From assembly GCF_000758545.1 (NCBI RefSeq), contig NZ_CP009279.1, forward strand, positions 1,860,001 to 1,924,000: DNA of 64,000 bases. The letters run 5' to 3'. How positions within the stretch are numbered: position 1 is the first letter of the stretch; each line of letters opens with the position of its first letter. Origin of the DNA: Paenibacillus sp. FSL H7-0737 (GTDB taxonomy: Bacteria > Bacillota > Bacilli > Paenibacillales > Paenibacillaceae). Shown here piece by piece: positions 34,372 to 44,221 of this stretch. The notes below the pieces were generated by a model. The model searched no databases and was not told the origin of the DNA. It saw only the letters and a program-made list of their open reading frames with translations. A program made the translations under genes and the position numbers.

Positions 34372-35763
34372 TTAAATAAACTTCCGTTGCACCTTTTTGC
34401 CATCATACGAGAACCGCGCCTTTTTGTCCTCCACGACGGTCTGCAGATGAACGGTGCGCCCCCATAATGAGTAGATATGCGGGAGTGTTCGCTCCAGGTA
34501 CTTCAGATCCAGCTCGATACTTTCATAGCGGTGGGTGATAAATAACTCGCCATTCTTCTCGAAGTCGGCATCCTCTATGACCAAGTAAGGTGACCCGCCA
34601 TTGACTCGAGCGAGCACCAGTTGATCCCGTACGTTTTCCCATGCTTTGTCGGTGATTTTCCATTCCGGCCCTTTTTTCTCAAAAACATAAAGATCGAGGT
34701 CGTTCACCAGTTCTTTGGACAGATAGCTGCGGATAAAAGAAGTATCAGACTCCAACTCGCGAACCTCAAATATTTTCTCTCGGTCCCAGCGGCGTTCGAT
34801 GTCTTCGAAGATTTTTAGACCAAGATAGTATGGATTCAGGCTTTGCCGTGAAGGCTGCACGACGGAGGAATTTAGTTTAGCGTATTCTACGGTTTCTTCT
34901 TCGGTCAGATCCAGTTCACGAACGATGCGCTGATGCCAGTACGAAGCCCAGCCTTCGTTCATGATCTTCGTCTCCATTTGTGGCCAGAAGTAGAGCATTT
35001 CATCATGAAGCATCGTCATAATATCGCGCTGCCAATCCTCCAAGACGGTGGAATATTGCTGGATGAACCAGACAATATCTTTTTCCGGCTCAGGTGGGAA
35101 CGCACGATTTCCGGATGATGCTTCCTGTGGTCCAGAATTTCTCTTGTCTAGATTCCATAACTCGTCGTACGGATTAGCTGGTTTGGAGCCACCCGGAGGG
35201 GCATCCTTGAGTTCTTTCATTTTGGCTTCCAGCAGATGGGTCTTACCTAGCTTGCGCGGCTGAATCAGGCTGGGATCTATATGCTCTTGAATGGCCAGCA
35301 CCGAATCAATGAATTTCTCCACAGCATCGGTGCCGTAGGTTACTGAATAACCCGCGATTCGGTCCGCAGTAGCCGACATGCTCTCGACCATATCCCGGTT
35401 GGACATGGAGAAACGCATGTTATTTTTGAAAAAATCGCAGTGCGCCAGCACGTGAGCTACGATCAGTTTGTTCTGAATCAGCGAGTTTCCGTCGAGCAGG
35501 AAGGCATAACAAGGGTTGGAGTTAATGACGAGCTCGTATATTTTACTCAGCCCGAAATCGTATTGGGATTTCATTTTGTGAAATGTTTTTCCGAAGCTCC
35601 AATGACCAAATCTTGTCGGCATTCCATACGCACCGAATGTATAAATAATATCGGCAGGACATATTTCATAACGCATGGGATAAAAATCCAAGCCGAAGCC
35701 AGTAGCTATTTCCGTAATTTCTGCAATCGCCCGCTCCAACGCATTAATTTCTTCGCTTGGCAT
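34372..35763 (-). CDS. spoVR: SpoVR-family sporulation protein
   Basis: A 463-residue SpoVR/YcgB protein, needed for spore cortex formation in B. subtilis. Recognisable segments are [57 protein letters not shown] and [13 protein letters not shown] with clustered His residues. A second His-rich region is [12 protein letters not shown]. The frame extends to 35799, but ATAGGAGGGAG places the start at 35763 ([10 protein letters not shown]). Together with prkA it marks a sporulation neighbourhood; the biochemical activity is not established. Confidence 0.92.
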   Translation of the reverse strand: MPSEEINALERAIAEITEIATGFGLDFYPMRYEICPADIIYTFGAYGMPTRFGHWSFGKTFHKMKSQYDFGLSKIYELVINSNPCYAFLLDGNSLIQNKLIVAHVLAHCDFFKNNMRFSMSNRDMVESMSATADRIAGYSVTYGTDAVEKFIDSVLAIQEHIDPSLIQPRKLGKTHLLEAKMKELKDAPPGGSKPANPYDELWNLDKRNSGPQEASSGNRAFPPEPEKDIVWFIQQYSTVLEDWQRDIMTMLHDEMLYFWPQMETKIMNEGWASYWHQRIVRELDLTEEETVEYAKLNSSVVQPSRQSLNPYYLGLKIFEDIERRWDREKIFEVRELESDTSFIRSYLSKELVNDLDLYVFEKKGPEWKITDKAWENVRDQLVLARVNGGSPYLVIEDADFEKNGELFITHRYESIELDLKYLERTLPHIYSLWGRTVHLQTVVEDKKARFSYDGKKVQRKFI

Positions 35764-36288
35764 GATTCTGTACTCCCTCCTATAATTCTGTAGATCCAAC
35801 CTGAATAAACCCTCACGAAATGGGGTTTGGCTTCATATAGATGGGTCGATCAATGTAGTTCATATTATGTATATGGGTAGGGGGAGGGCAATATGACGAA
35901 CTCTTCCTCGCTGTCACTATGGCACAAAACTATCGAATGCCGGGAGTATCCATTGTATATTTCTCAATATGAAAGCTACAGCATTGCATATTTAATTTAA
36001 TTAAATATAAATAAGTTTAAATGAACACCGTTTTGGTATTTACAATCGCCTATGCATGTGCTACTTTAGCGATGTAACCGTATTCATATATACATTTATT
36101 AAATAATTAATAAAAATGTAAATCTTGTTTGGACCATTCCTTATTCAGCCTAAATCTAACAAGTGGGAGTGGTAAGGATGGAAATCCTACTCGGTTGACG
36201 TTGTTGAGCTATAGGAATGAGCAGATGAACTGAGTATAGCTGCACATCCCAGTGCTACTCCTCAGTGATTATGATTATGGAGGTAAAA
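35764..36288. other. Divergent intergenic region spoVR / AraC-type regulator
   Basis: This 525-bp AT-rich gap contains a possible 35-codon frame at 35893-36000 and an inverted repeat TTACAATCGC/GCGATGTAA at about 36040-36078. A small hairpin around 36170-36190 (GGTAAGGATGG/ATCCTAC) precedes the regulator. No sure promoter was identified. Confidence 0.6.
35893..36000 (+). CDS. Possible small protein (35 aa), unassigned
   Basis: ATG at 35893 follows GGGGGAGGG at about 5 bases, a strong ribosome site, and opens 35 codons rich in Ser, Tyr and Ile (MTNSSSLSLWHKTIE at the start, SYSIAYLI at the end). No homologue or domain is recognised. It lies between divergent spoVR and the AraC-type regulator. 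It could be a leader peptide or chance. Confidence 0.3.
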   Translation: MTNSSSLSLWHKTIECREYPLYISQYESYSIAYLI

Positions 36289-38535
36289 ATGCGTAAATTT
36301 AAAATAAATATTTTATGGAAATTTCTACTTTCATATATCATTGTCTTGATGCTGCCGCTTTCTGTTATTATCTTTTATTACTATCCATATTCCAATTCGA
36401 TTGTGAAGAATAAAATATTGGACTGGAATACACATATTACCGAGCAAGTAGCCAGCAGTATGGATCTGTTTATGCGGCCCATCTATTCTCTCCCAACTTC
36501 GATTGTAGCTAATCCTGAGATCAAATTATCCTTATTAAAAAATGATGCATACCAGCGATACGTCGTGGCTAATGAGATGAAGAAATACAAAACAACGGAT
36601 ACCCTCTTGAATGATACTTTCTTATATATCAAACAAAGTGGGTATCTGTTCTCAAGTACAGGGTATATCTATGAGTTGGAGCGCTTTATGAACCCCAAGA
36701 ATGGTTATGTTTATACGTCTTGGAGTCAAGAGCAGTTCAGCCAAGAGATCAATGTAATCAACGCTATTCAAGTTCGCCCTTCAGAGGATGTTGCCATTCT
36801 TGGCGAAGGACGCGTTAAGATGATTACGGTGATGATTCCTCTACCTCTAGGTGTCGACCAATCCGAAGGCTGCGTCATCTATATGATCAGGCATGATACG
36901 ATCGAGCGAATGATGAAGTCAGTGTCTAATAGCTATACAGGAGATTTCATCATCCTTGATCAAAATAACACCCCTATCTTCTCCCTCAACCAACGTGATG
37001 ATTTGCGTCAGGCAAATTTCAAGCAATTTATTAAGCAGCTGCAAGCATCGCCATCAGGCGGTGAAATGGATTATGACGGAGAAGCTTATATTGCCTCCCA
37101 GACCGTATCCAAGCAGAATGGCTGGAAATACATAAGCATGAATCCGCTGGAATCGGTACTTCTGGAGACGAAGGAAACGCAGCGCAACACAATTATTCTG
37201 GTTATATCCATCCTGCTCACTGAGATTATTATCATCTATTTATCCATCCGTAATAATTATGCCCCGATTAAGTCTCTTGTCCAATTCTCCAGACATGCAT
37301 TTAAAGGCAACACGGAAAGTGGTGGCAATGAGTTTGATATTATACGCTCTACAATCCAGAATCTGTTCCAGTCGAAAGAGCAATTAGATCGGAATGTCCA
37401 AAGTATCGTTCCGAAGTTACGTGATAATATTCTATATGAAATCATAAGTGGACAGTACTCTTCACTTCAAGACATGCTGCTAGAGGCAAAGTCCTATGGC
37501 ATCACCTTTACGTATGCGAAATGCACGACTGTGGTCATCAATGTGATTGGAGATATCGAGCAAGTATTTGAAATTGTGAAGAGCGTTAAATTACAGCCCG
37601 AGGATGCAATGGAAGGGTATTTTATTCGGAGTATTCATAATGATGATATTCTATTTATTTCCACACATACAGCGGAGCAAGCATTACGGGAGATGTTCAT
37701 GAAGCTGCAGGGTGAGATTGAATTGGTTACTGGCGCTAAGCTTGTGATCGGAATAGGAAATACCGTTGATAGCCCAGGCGAATTTCATGCTTCTTATATT
37801 AATGCGCTTAGAACAGTCGAACATTTGCGCATCAAGAATGAAGATTCCATCCTGTCCTTTCATGATCTGATGCAGCAGAGGAATGAGCCTGTTCCTTATC
37901 CGGCTGAAACGATTCAATCACTGGAATTGTTTATCATGACGGGTGATGTCTCTGAAGTGCAGAAAACAGTTCAAAGACTCATTGAATTTCTCCAACATGA
38001 TCGAACACCTCCCTATATGATTCGGGCTGTATTTGTAAATATCTCGACCATTATATTAAACAATCTGATCCGTTTGAAGCATAAGGAGAATATGGAGCAG
38101 CTTGGGATCACATCGTTTCATAATCGTATTACGGTAGCCCAGATCACTGAGATTTTAGAGAAAAGTGCGGATATATTATGTGAATTGATGGCTAGTACGC
38201 ATACTTCCTCTAAGGCAGCTACATTGGATGAAGTGCTTAAATATATTCAAGAGAATCAGTTTGATATCAACTTCTCACTACAAGCTATTGCCGATCACTT
38301 TGGAATGTCGGTGTCGAATTTTAGCCACTATTTCAAGAAGAACGCCGGACAGAACTTTAAAGATTTTATGGATGGGCGCCGAATCAATCATTCGAAGCAG
38401 CTGCTTATTCATTCCGATGAAACTATTGATTGGATTGCAGGCAGGGTGGGCTACACTAACCCTTCCAGTTTTATTCGCGCCTTCAAAAAACATGTAGGGG
38501 TCACACCTGGGCAATTCAGATTGTTTAACAAGTGA
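36289..38535 (+). CDS. Membrane-bound AraC-family regulator (Cache-like sensor) of transporter 1
   Basis: A 748-residue protein. It has TM1 (about 8-28), a large extracellular sensing region of about 270 residues, TM2 (about 300-322, IILVISILLTEIIIIYL), a cytoplasmic linker domain and a C-terminal AraC helix-turn-helix pair (FSLQAIADHFGMSVSNFSHY; TIDWIAGRVGYTNPSSFIRA). This one-component architecture is common in Paenibacillus next to Lpl-type sugar transporters. It is expected to sense a sugar, or its bound lipoprotein, outside and activate the genes downstream. GGAGGT just before 36289 sets the start; upstream in-frame codons are less likely. Confidence 0.85.
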   Translation: MRKFKINILWKFLLSYIIVLMLPLSVIIFYYYPYSNSIVKNKILDWNTHITEQVASSMDLFMRPIYSLPTSIVANPEIKLSLLKNDAYQRYVVANEMKKYKTTDTLLNDTFLYIKQSGYLFSSTGYIYELERFMNPKNGYVYTSWSQEQFSQEINVINAIQVRPSEDVAILGEGRVKMITVMIPLPLGVDQSEGCVIYMIRHDTIERMMKSVSNSYTGDFIILDQNNTPIFSLNQRDDLRQANFKQFIKQLQASPSGGEMDYDGEAYIASQTVSKQNGWKYISMNPLESVLLETKETQRNTIILVISILLTEIIIIYLSIRNNYAPIKSLVQFSRHAFKGNTESGGNEFDIIRSTIQNLFQSKEQLDRNVQSIVPKLRDNILYEIISGQYSSLQDMLLEAKSYGITFTYAKCTTVVINVIGDIEQVFEIVKSVKLQPEDAMEGYFIRSIHNDDILFISTHTAEQALREMFMKLQGEIELVTGAKLVIGIGNTVDSPGEFHASYINALRTVEHLRIKNEDSILSFHDLMQQRNEPVPYPAETIQSLELFIMTGDVSEVQKTVQRLIEFLQHDRTPPYMIRAVFVNISTIILNNLIRLKHKENMEQLGITSFHNRITVAQITEILEKSADILCELMASTHTSSKAATLDEVLKYIQENQFDINFSLQAIADHFGMSVSNFSHYFKKNAGQNFKDFMDGRRINHSKQLLIHSDETIDWIAGRVGYTNPSSFIRAFKKHVGVTPGQFRLFNK

Positions 38536-38580
38536 ATATCTTCTTGTCTATTGCAGATATAAGCTACGGGGGGATTCAAT

Positions 38581-40200
38581 ATGCGAGGAATGAGACGATG
38601 GGTTATATGTGTATGTATGCTACCGGTGATTATACTGCTTCAGGGATGCAGTGCGAAGAATGAGTCTGACCATACTACAGAGCGCAATGTAGAGCTGCTA
38701 GACAGGGTACAGATTAGCGTGATGACACCTACACATCAGCTATCCAAGAATCTTCAGGATATTCCTTATTTGAATCGCATCGCTACTGACGCAAAAATTC
38801 ATGTGAACTGGATGCAGAAACGTAACGGATGGGAAGAAGCGAAAAGCACTGCTTTGACAAGCGGAGAAATGCCTGATGCTTTTTTGGCTGGATTGACCGA
38901 TCAGGATATTATCGCGAATAAGGATAAATTCGTAGACCTTAGTGAATATATCGATAAATATGCCCCGAATATCAAGAGAATGTTTGAGGAAGTTCCCGAA
39001 ACCAAGCGTGTGAGTACATTTCCCGATGGGAAGATGTATTCTCTTCCCGGTGTAAGACCAATTAATACAGATAGCTATAATGTCTTGATGATTAATAAGA
39101 AATGGCTGGATAAGCTTGGACTGACAGAACCGACTACGCTGGATGAACTGCGTGAGGTATTAACCGCCTTTCGCAATGGAGATCCCAATGGCAACGGGAA
39201 GCAGGATGAGCTTGGAATGGACTGGTGGGCAGGTGCTGGAGGAAGTCTGGGGAGCAGAGGTCTATTTAGTGTGACCAGTTTACTTGGGGCTTATGGAGTG
39301 ACAGATAATTTCACCGAAGAGATGATCGGAGTGACGAAAGGGCAGATCTGCTTTTTGTTCGAGAGTGATGAATATAAGAGCTTAGTCTCTTACCTGGCAG
39401 AGCTCTGGAAGGAAAAGCTGATCAATCCGGACGTGTTCACGCAAGATTATTCCGGGATGAAAGCGAGTGCGCAACAAGATGATGTGGCAACGGTTGGTGT
39501 GACCTTCGGTTGGTCATTAACAGACCGCGTTGGTAAATGGGCCAACGAATATGTGGCTTTGCCACCGCTGCGTAGCGGTAGTAATGTGGCGCCATTATGG
39601 CCAATGAGTCCTTCTCGCGTAAGAATAACAACCAATCTGTTTAGCATGACAACAGCTAATCCGCATCCTGTCGAGACCATTCAATGGATTGATCAATTCT
39701 ACTCCGAGGAAAATTCGATCCAAGGCTATTACGGCTCCATGCCTGATTATGTGACTAAGGAACTTGACGGTATATATACCATAGTTCCCGCTCCAGAAGG
39801 TGATCAAGATACACAGCAATGGACGAATGCTCTCGTGGATAATGGTCCGCTATACTTTTCGCAATCATTGGAGAACAAAACGATTGTTCCTCCCGCGGTA
39901 ACGATCCGAAGAGAATTGGACAGCATCTATAAAGCTTATGAGCCTAAATCAGTGGACATTTATCCGATGATTAAATTTTCGTCAGAAGAGCTTAATGAAA
40001 TGGCCTTGGCAAAATCAGATATATTTAAGCTGGTCGATGAGAAATTTGCGGAATGGATTATGAATTCAACGGTAGATAAGGAATGGGATCAGTATATTAA
40101 TCAGCTGAAACAAATGGGACTGCCAGTACTGTACAGAATATATCAACAGGGTTATGAGGATTATTATGCTCAACCAAATTTGAACGTCAACAATAATTGA
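38581..40200 (+). CDS. LplA-type solute-binding lipoprotein, first of two
   Basis: A 539-residue extracellular binding protein with lipobox LLQGC (Cys23). An acidic loop, DPNGNGKQDE, resembles a calcium-binding motif seen in this family. It contains GLTEPTTLDELREVLTAF and ends in PNLNVNNN. It shares the general sequence plan with the next lipoprotein gene, including KLINPDVFTQDYSGM against GLINPEAFTQDYSKF, so the two are paralogues. It follows the AraC-type regulator by 45 bp. A cre-like site separates it from the second lipoprotein. It may present ligand to the regulator rather than feed the permease; that is speculation. Confidence 0.88.
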   Translation: MRGMRRWVICVCMLPVIILLQGCSAKNESDHTTERNVELLDRVQISVMTPTHQLSKNLQDIPYLNRIATDAKIHVNWMQKRNGWEEAKSTALTSGEMPDAFLAGLTDQDIIANKDKFVDLSEYIDKYAPNIKRMFEEVPETKRVSTFPDGKMYSLPGVRPINTDSYNVLMINKKWLDKLGLTEPTTLDELREVLTAFRNGDPNGNGKQDELGMDWWAGAGGSLGSRGLFSVTSLLGAYGVTDNFTEEMIGVTKGQICFLFESDEYKSLVSYLAELWKEKLINPDVFTQDYSGMKASAQQDDVATVGVTFGWSLTDRVGKWANEYVALPPLRSGSNVAPLWPMSPSRVRITTNLFSMTTANPHPVETIQWIDQFYSEENSIQGYYGSMPDYVTKELDGIYTIVPAPEGDQDTQQWTNALVDNGPLYFSQSLENKTIVPPAVTIRRELDSIYKAYEPKSVDIYPMIKFSSEELNEMALAKSDIFKLVDEKFAEWIMNSTVDKEWDQYINQLKQMGLPVLYRIYQQGYEDYYAQPNLNVNNN

Positions 40201-40234
40201 AAACGCATTCAAAAAACGCCCAAAACCATTGAAT

Positions 40235-40248
40235 TGTTAACGCTTTCA
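40235..40248. promoter_or_regulatory. cre site (CcpA) upstream of transporter 1
   Basis: TGTTAACGCTTTCA, or TGAAAGCGTTAACA on the other strand, fits the TGWAANCGNTNWCA consensus completely. It lies between two lipoprotein genes, about 170 bp before the second, so glucose repression of the transporter is likely. Confidence 0.75.
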
Positions 40249-40419
40249 AATATTGCGAATGCTTAAATTCTTGTTCGTATACAGCCGCCTCAACCCCGGG
40301 TTAAAGTTGCGATGTAGCCGTCATGTGAAATGCGAGCAGTAAGAAGCAATAAATTGTATTCCAATTGCTTGCCTCGCAGCTTGAACGTGCGCTTTAAACC
40401 AAAAAGGGAGGTTCGTTGT

Positions 40420-42066
40420 ATGAGGGAATATTTGTTAAAGGTAATGAAGCCCGTATTAGCACTTAGCCTATTTGGAACAATTCTTGCGGGGTGTGGAGGC
40501 GGGAGTAATGATGGTGCCTCTTCTTCTGATTCAAGTTCGTCAACGAATTCTACAACCGGTACAGTAAAACTAAAAGGGATCATGCTGAAACATCCTCTTA
40601 CGCAAGAATTCTCCAAAATGGAATGGTTGACCAAGGTTGAGGAGCAAGTGGGGGTAGATATTGAGTGGCAAGAAATTTCAGCGGACTGGGATCAGAAAAA
40701 AGGCGCTTTGTTAGCCGGAGGAGATATTCCGGATATCCTTATAGGACCGAATGTGATCACGGATGCTGATTTTGCCCAGTTCACCGGACTCTTTCAGGAT
40801 TTAACCGAGCTCATTTCAACAGGCGGCCCTAACATTCAACAGATGTTTACTGAGAAGCCGGAGACCAAATTAATCGCTACACAGCTGGATGGGAAAATAT
40901 ACGGTTTACCAAAATATCAACGATTCTGGCCGGATACGGTAAGTCGGCAATATATCAATAAACAATGGTTAGACAATTTAGGTCTCAAGGAACCGACTAA
41001 TTGGGATGAATTATATAATGTGCTCCTGGCGTTCAAAGAGAAGGATGCCAATGGGGACGGTGATGTAAATGATGAAATTCCTATGGATTTCGCTCCGGTG
41101 GGGACGACAGGATTTGGTTATTTTCAGCCACAAATATTGCTTGGCAGTTTAGGTATTACATTAACGGATAGTAGTGGTCAAGGATATTTCACCGAGGGTG
41201 GCCAGATTAAAAATTACTTTGTGGATGATCGATACAAGCAGTTCGTGGAATTCATGAATAAGTGCTGGCAAGCTGGCTTAATTAACCCGGAAGCCTTCAC
41301 GCAGGATTATTCCAAATTCCAATCGGTTGCGCGCGGCAGCGGGGACAAAGCGAAGGTCGGCTTTTCATGGGGTTGGGAAGTAACGGACCGCTTTGGCAAC
41401 ACCTTGGCTCCACAATATGAGTCGATCGCTCCGCTTAAAGTGTCGGCGGATTCAACGATTAAGCAGTCCTATGACTATGACGGTTATTCATTGAATTTCG
41501 GCGGTAATATGGTCGTCATGTCTGCTAAGTCCAAGAATAAAGAAGCGGCAATGAAATTTATTAATGAGCTGTATAATCCTACAGTTAGTATGCAGGTACT
41601 ATTCGGATCACTTGGTACGAACATTAAAGATAATGGAGATGGAAGCTACGCGGTCCTGCCACCTACTGACAGCCAAATGGACCCAGGCACATGGAAGTGG
41701 ACATCAACCTGGGCGGATAATGGACCTACCTTTATCTCCGATTCATTGAAACTGACACTTGGAACTGATATGCAATCTGTTGGCAAACAGACAGAGCCGC
41801 TGCAGGCGGTCCTCAGTGGGATTGACAAGGATAACGATATTTTACCAAGCATGTTCATTAAATATAACCCGGAAGACAACAATGCCATGGTGTTAGTGAA
41901 TACGAATATGATTAATCTGGCGATGTCTAAGTTCTCGCAGTGGGTTACCAAAGGGGGAGTTACCAAGGAATGGGACTCCTATGTGAGTAACATTAAGCAG
42001 ATGGGGCTGGATAACAACTTGTCCACTATGCAGAAATACTATGATGATTACAAAAGTAAGAAATAA
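40420..42066 (+). CDS. LplA-type solute-binding lipoprotein of transporter 1
   Basis: A 548-residue lipoprotein with lipobox ILAGC (Cys25) and a Ser/Thr-rich linker after it. The acidic loop DANGDGDVNDE is probably calcium-binding. The frame opens far upstream at 40330, but AAAGGGAGG sets the start at 40420. Its position directly before the permease pair makes it the main binding protein of this transporter. The ligand is an unknown oligosaccharide; related B. subtilis systems (LplABC, YtcQ/YteP/YtcP) take up plant pectin fragments. Confidence 0.9.
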   Translation: MREYLLKVMKPVLALSLFGTILAGCGGGSNDGASSSDSSSSTNSTTGTVKLKGIMLKHPLTQEFSKMEWLTKVEEQVGVDIEWQEISADWDQKKGALLAGGDIPDILIGPNVITDADFAQFTGLFQDLTELISTGGPNIQQMFTEKPETKLIATQLDGKIYGLPKYQRFWPDTVSRQYINKQWLDNLGLKEPTNWDELYNVLLAFKEKDANGDGDVNDEIPMDFAPVGTTGFGYFQPQILLGSLGITLTDSSGQGYFTEGGQIKNYFVDDRYKQFVEFMNKCWQAGLINPEAFTQDYSKFQSVARGSGDKAKVGFSWGWEVTDRFGNTLAPQYESIAPLKVSADSTIKQSYDYDGYSLNFGGNMVVMSAKSKNKEAAMKFINELYNPTVSMQVLFGSLGTNIKDNGDGSYAVLPPTDSQMDPGTWKWTSTWADNGPTFISDSLKLTLGTDMQSVGKQTEPLQAVLSGIDKDNDILPSMFIKYNPEDNNAMVLVNTNMINLAMSKFSQWVTKGGVTKEWDSYVSNIKQMGLDNNLSTMQKYYDDYKSKK

Positions 42067-42146
42067 GCTGTAAAGATTTATAGAACATCCGGAGACGGCT
42101 TTTCTTTACAGGATGAAGAGAAGCTGTCTCCTTATAAAGGAGGCTT

Positions 42147-43079
42147 ATGATGTCCTCAATAACTCCCAATAAACATAGAAGAAATCTAATGGAGCTTAAA
42201 CGCGACTATCAATTATGGATTATGATAATTCCGGCGATCGTTGTAGTTATCATCTTCAACTATATTCCAATGTATGGAATTCAGCTTGCCTTCAGGGATT
42301 ATGATTTTTCGCGTGGATTGGCAGGTGGGGCCTGGCGCGGTCTGCATTATTTCTCACAATTCATCAATAACTATCAGTTTTGGGATTTGATGAGAAATAC
42401 TGTGATTATTAGCATCACAACAATCGTTCTTGGATTTCCAGCACCGATCATACTAGCGCTCATACTGAATCAAGTGAAATGGTTTCGCACTAAGAAGCTG
42501 CTGCAGACCATCGTATATATGCCTCATTTTATCTCAATTGTAGTTATGGTTGGATTGCTGAATGTTCTCCTGTCACCGAATACAGGAATCCTTGGTCAAC
42601 TGATCTCCAAGCTTGGCGATACGGACATTAATTTGCTGGCCTCCACGAATTCATTCGTCCCGGTGTTTGTGATTTCGGATATATGGCAGCATGCTGGATG
42701 GAACAGTATTATTTATCTGGCCGCATTATCAACAGTGAGTCCAAGTCTCTATGATGCTGCCAAAATTGACGGAGCGAACAAATGGAAGATGATTCTGCAT
42801 ATCGATATCCCTGCCTTGGTTCCGACAATTATCATATTATTTATTCTGAGTATGGGGAATGTACTGGGAACCGGATTCGAGAAGGTATTCTTGATGCAGA
42901 ATTCATTGAACCTTCCCGTATCAGAGGTCATTTCCACCTATGTTTATAAAATCGGTATTCTTTCCAATCAATTCAGTTATTCGTCAGCCATCGGATTATT
43001 TAATACCGTCATCAATTTTTTCTTTCTGGTTACCATGAACTGGATTTCCAAACGCAACTCAGATATTAGCCTCTGGTAA
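42147..43079 (+). CDS. LplB-type ABC permease, transporter 1
   Basis: A 310-residue permease with six predicted helices and the EAA loop DAAKIDGANKWKMILHI. The N-terminal LKRDYQLWIMIIPAI and GIQLAFRDYDFSRG are typical of LplB/YteP proteins. AAAGGAGG immediately precedes the tandem ATG codons at 42147 and 42150. It forms the channel with the permease encoded 28 bases downstream. Confidence 0.9.
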   Translation: MMSSITPNKHRRNLMELKRDYQLWIMIIPAIVVVIIFNYIPMYGIQLAFRDYDFSRGLAGGAWRGLHYFSQFINNYQFWDLMRNTVIISITTIVLGFPAPIILALILNQVKWFRTKKLLQTIVYMPHFISIVVMVGLLNVLLSPNTGILGQLISKLGDTDINLLASTNSFVPVFVISDIWQHAGWNSIIYLAALSTVSPSLYDAAKIDGANKWKMILHIDIPALVPTIIILFILSMGNVLGTGFEKVFLMQNSLNLPVSEVISTYVYKIGILSNQFSYSSAIGLFNTVINFFFLVTMNWISKRNSDISLW

Positions 43080-43107
43080 ATGGAACGAACATCGAAAGGT
43101 GATGCTT

Positions 43108-44010
43108 ATGCAGGCAACAACTAATCACAAGCGCAGCACGGGTGAGATTCTATTTGATATTTCGATCATTATCTTATGTGTTCTAATTTTCCTGATCGTC
43201 GCTTATCCCTTGTACTTTGTTATTATTGCTTCTGTCAGTGACCAGACATTGGTCTCCACAGGCAAGGTTACTCTATTTCCCAGAGGAATCAGTTTCTTTG
43301 GCTACGAGCAAATTTTTCAGGATATGCGTATTTGGATAGGCTACAAGAATACCATTATTTATACAGTTTTAGGAACATTGTTTAATTTGCTTCTTACGAT
43401 CCCTGCAGCGTATACACTATCCAGACCAGAGTTCCGTGCACGCCGGTTTCTAATGTTTTTCTTCGTTTTTACATTATTTTTTAATGGCGGACTAATTCCA
43501 ACGTATATCCTGATGAAGGATCTATCCTTGACTAATTCGATGTGGGTCTTCATTCTTCCCTTTGCAGTGAATGTGTTTAATCTCATTATTGCACGTACGT
43601 TCTTTGAAGCTTCACTACCTAAAGAAATTTATGAATCCGCTGCATTGGATGGATGTACTCATTTTAAATTTTTCTTCTATATTGCGATCCCTTTATCTAA
43701 GTCCGTAATATCGGTCATTGCGCTGTATTATCTGGTAGCACATTGGAATGATTTTTTTACTGGGCTTATCTACATTCATTCGAATGACTTGCAGCCGTTA
43801 CAAATCATTTTGCGTGATATTCTGTTATCCAACCAGGTTTTCTCTCAAGGCGGAGGCTCGGGCGGCAGTGCAGGCGGATATGCTCAGCAATTTGCTGACC
43901 AGGTTAAGTATGGAGTTATTATTGTATCTACTTTACCGATTCTCATCGTATATCCGTTTATTCAGAAGTATTTTGAAAAAGGTGTTATGATCGGTTCGAT
44001 AAAGGGCTAG
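43108..44010 (+). CDS. LplC/YtcP-type ABC permease, transporter 1
   Basis: A permease of about 300 residues with six helices and EAA loop ESAALDGCTHFKFFFYI. A Gly-rich insert (GGGSGGSAGG) sits in the periplasm-side loop near 250. The C-terminus QKYFEKGVMIGSIKG is characteristic. GTG at 43099, ATG at 43102 and ATG at 43108 are all possible starts; GAAAGGTGAT best fits the last. The operon ends in a hairpin at 44029-44067. No ATPase gene is present. Confidence 0.9.
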   Translation: MQATTNHKRSTGEILFDISIIILCVLIFLIVAYPLYFVIIASVSDQTLVSTGKVTLFPRGISFFGYEQIFQDMRIWIGYKNTIIYTVLGTLFNLLLTIPAAYTLSRPEFRARRFLMFFFVFTLFFNGGLIPTYILMKDLSLTNSMWVFILPFAVNVFNLIIARTFFEASLPKEIYESAALDGCTHFKFFFYIAIPLSKSVISVIALYYLVAHWNDFFTGLIYIHSNDLQPLQIILRDILLSNQVFSQGGGSGGSAGGYAQQFADQVKYGVIIVSTLPILIVYPFIQKYFEKGVMIGSIKG

Positions 44011-44028
44011 GAGAACAAACAAACACAA

Positions 44029-44067
44029 TCAGCCGGCGAGATATATTCTCGGCCGGTTATTTTTGTT
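44029..44067 (+). terminator. Terminator of the transporter 1 operon
   Basis: GCCGGCGAG, loop ATATATT, CTCGGCCGGT, with one bulged base, then TATTTTTG. Confidence 0.8.
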
Positions 44068-44168
44068 CTTCAAAACTAAGCACTGCATCGCATGTTTCCG
44101 TCTTTATTGAAAACAGTAAATATACTTTCTGAAATTTCCATTGACGCACATTAAGTTTTCAAGGTATA

Positions 44169-44195
44169 TTAAACATTGTTTTAAACAGTGTTTAA
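44169..44195. promoter_or_regulatory. TetR operator upstream of the tetR-MFS pair
   Basis: TTAAACATTGTTT and AAACAGTGTTTAA form a 27-bp palindrome with 12 of 13 positions matching, ending 26 bp before the regulator start. This is the typical autoregulatory position. Confidence 0.75.
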
Positions 44196-44221
44196 TTGCA
44201 TGACGAGTTAAGGAGAGTTCT

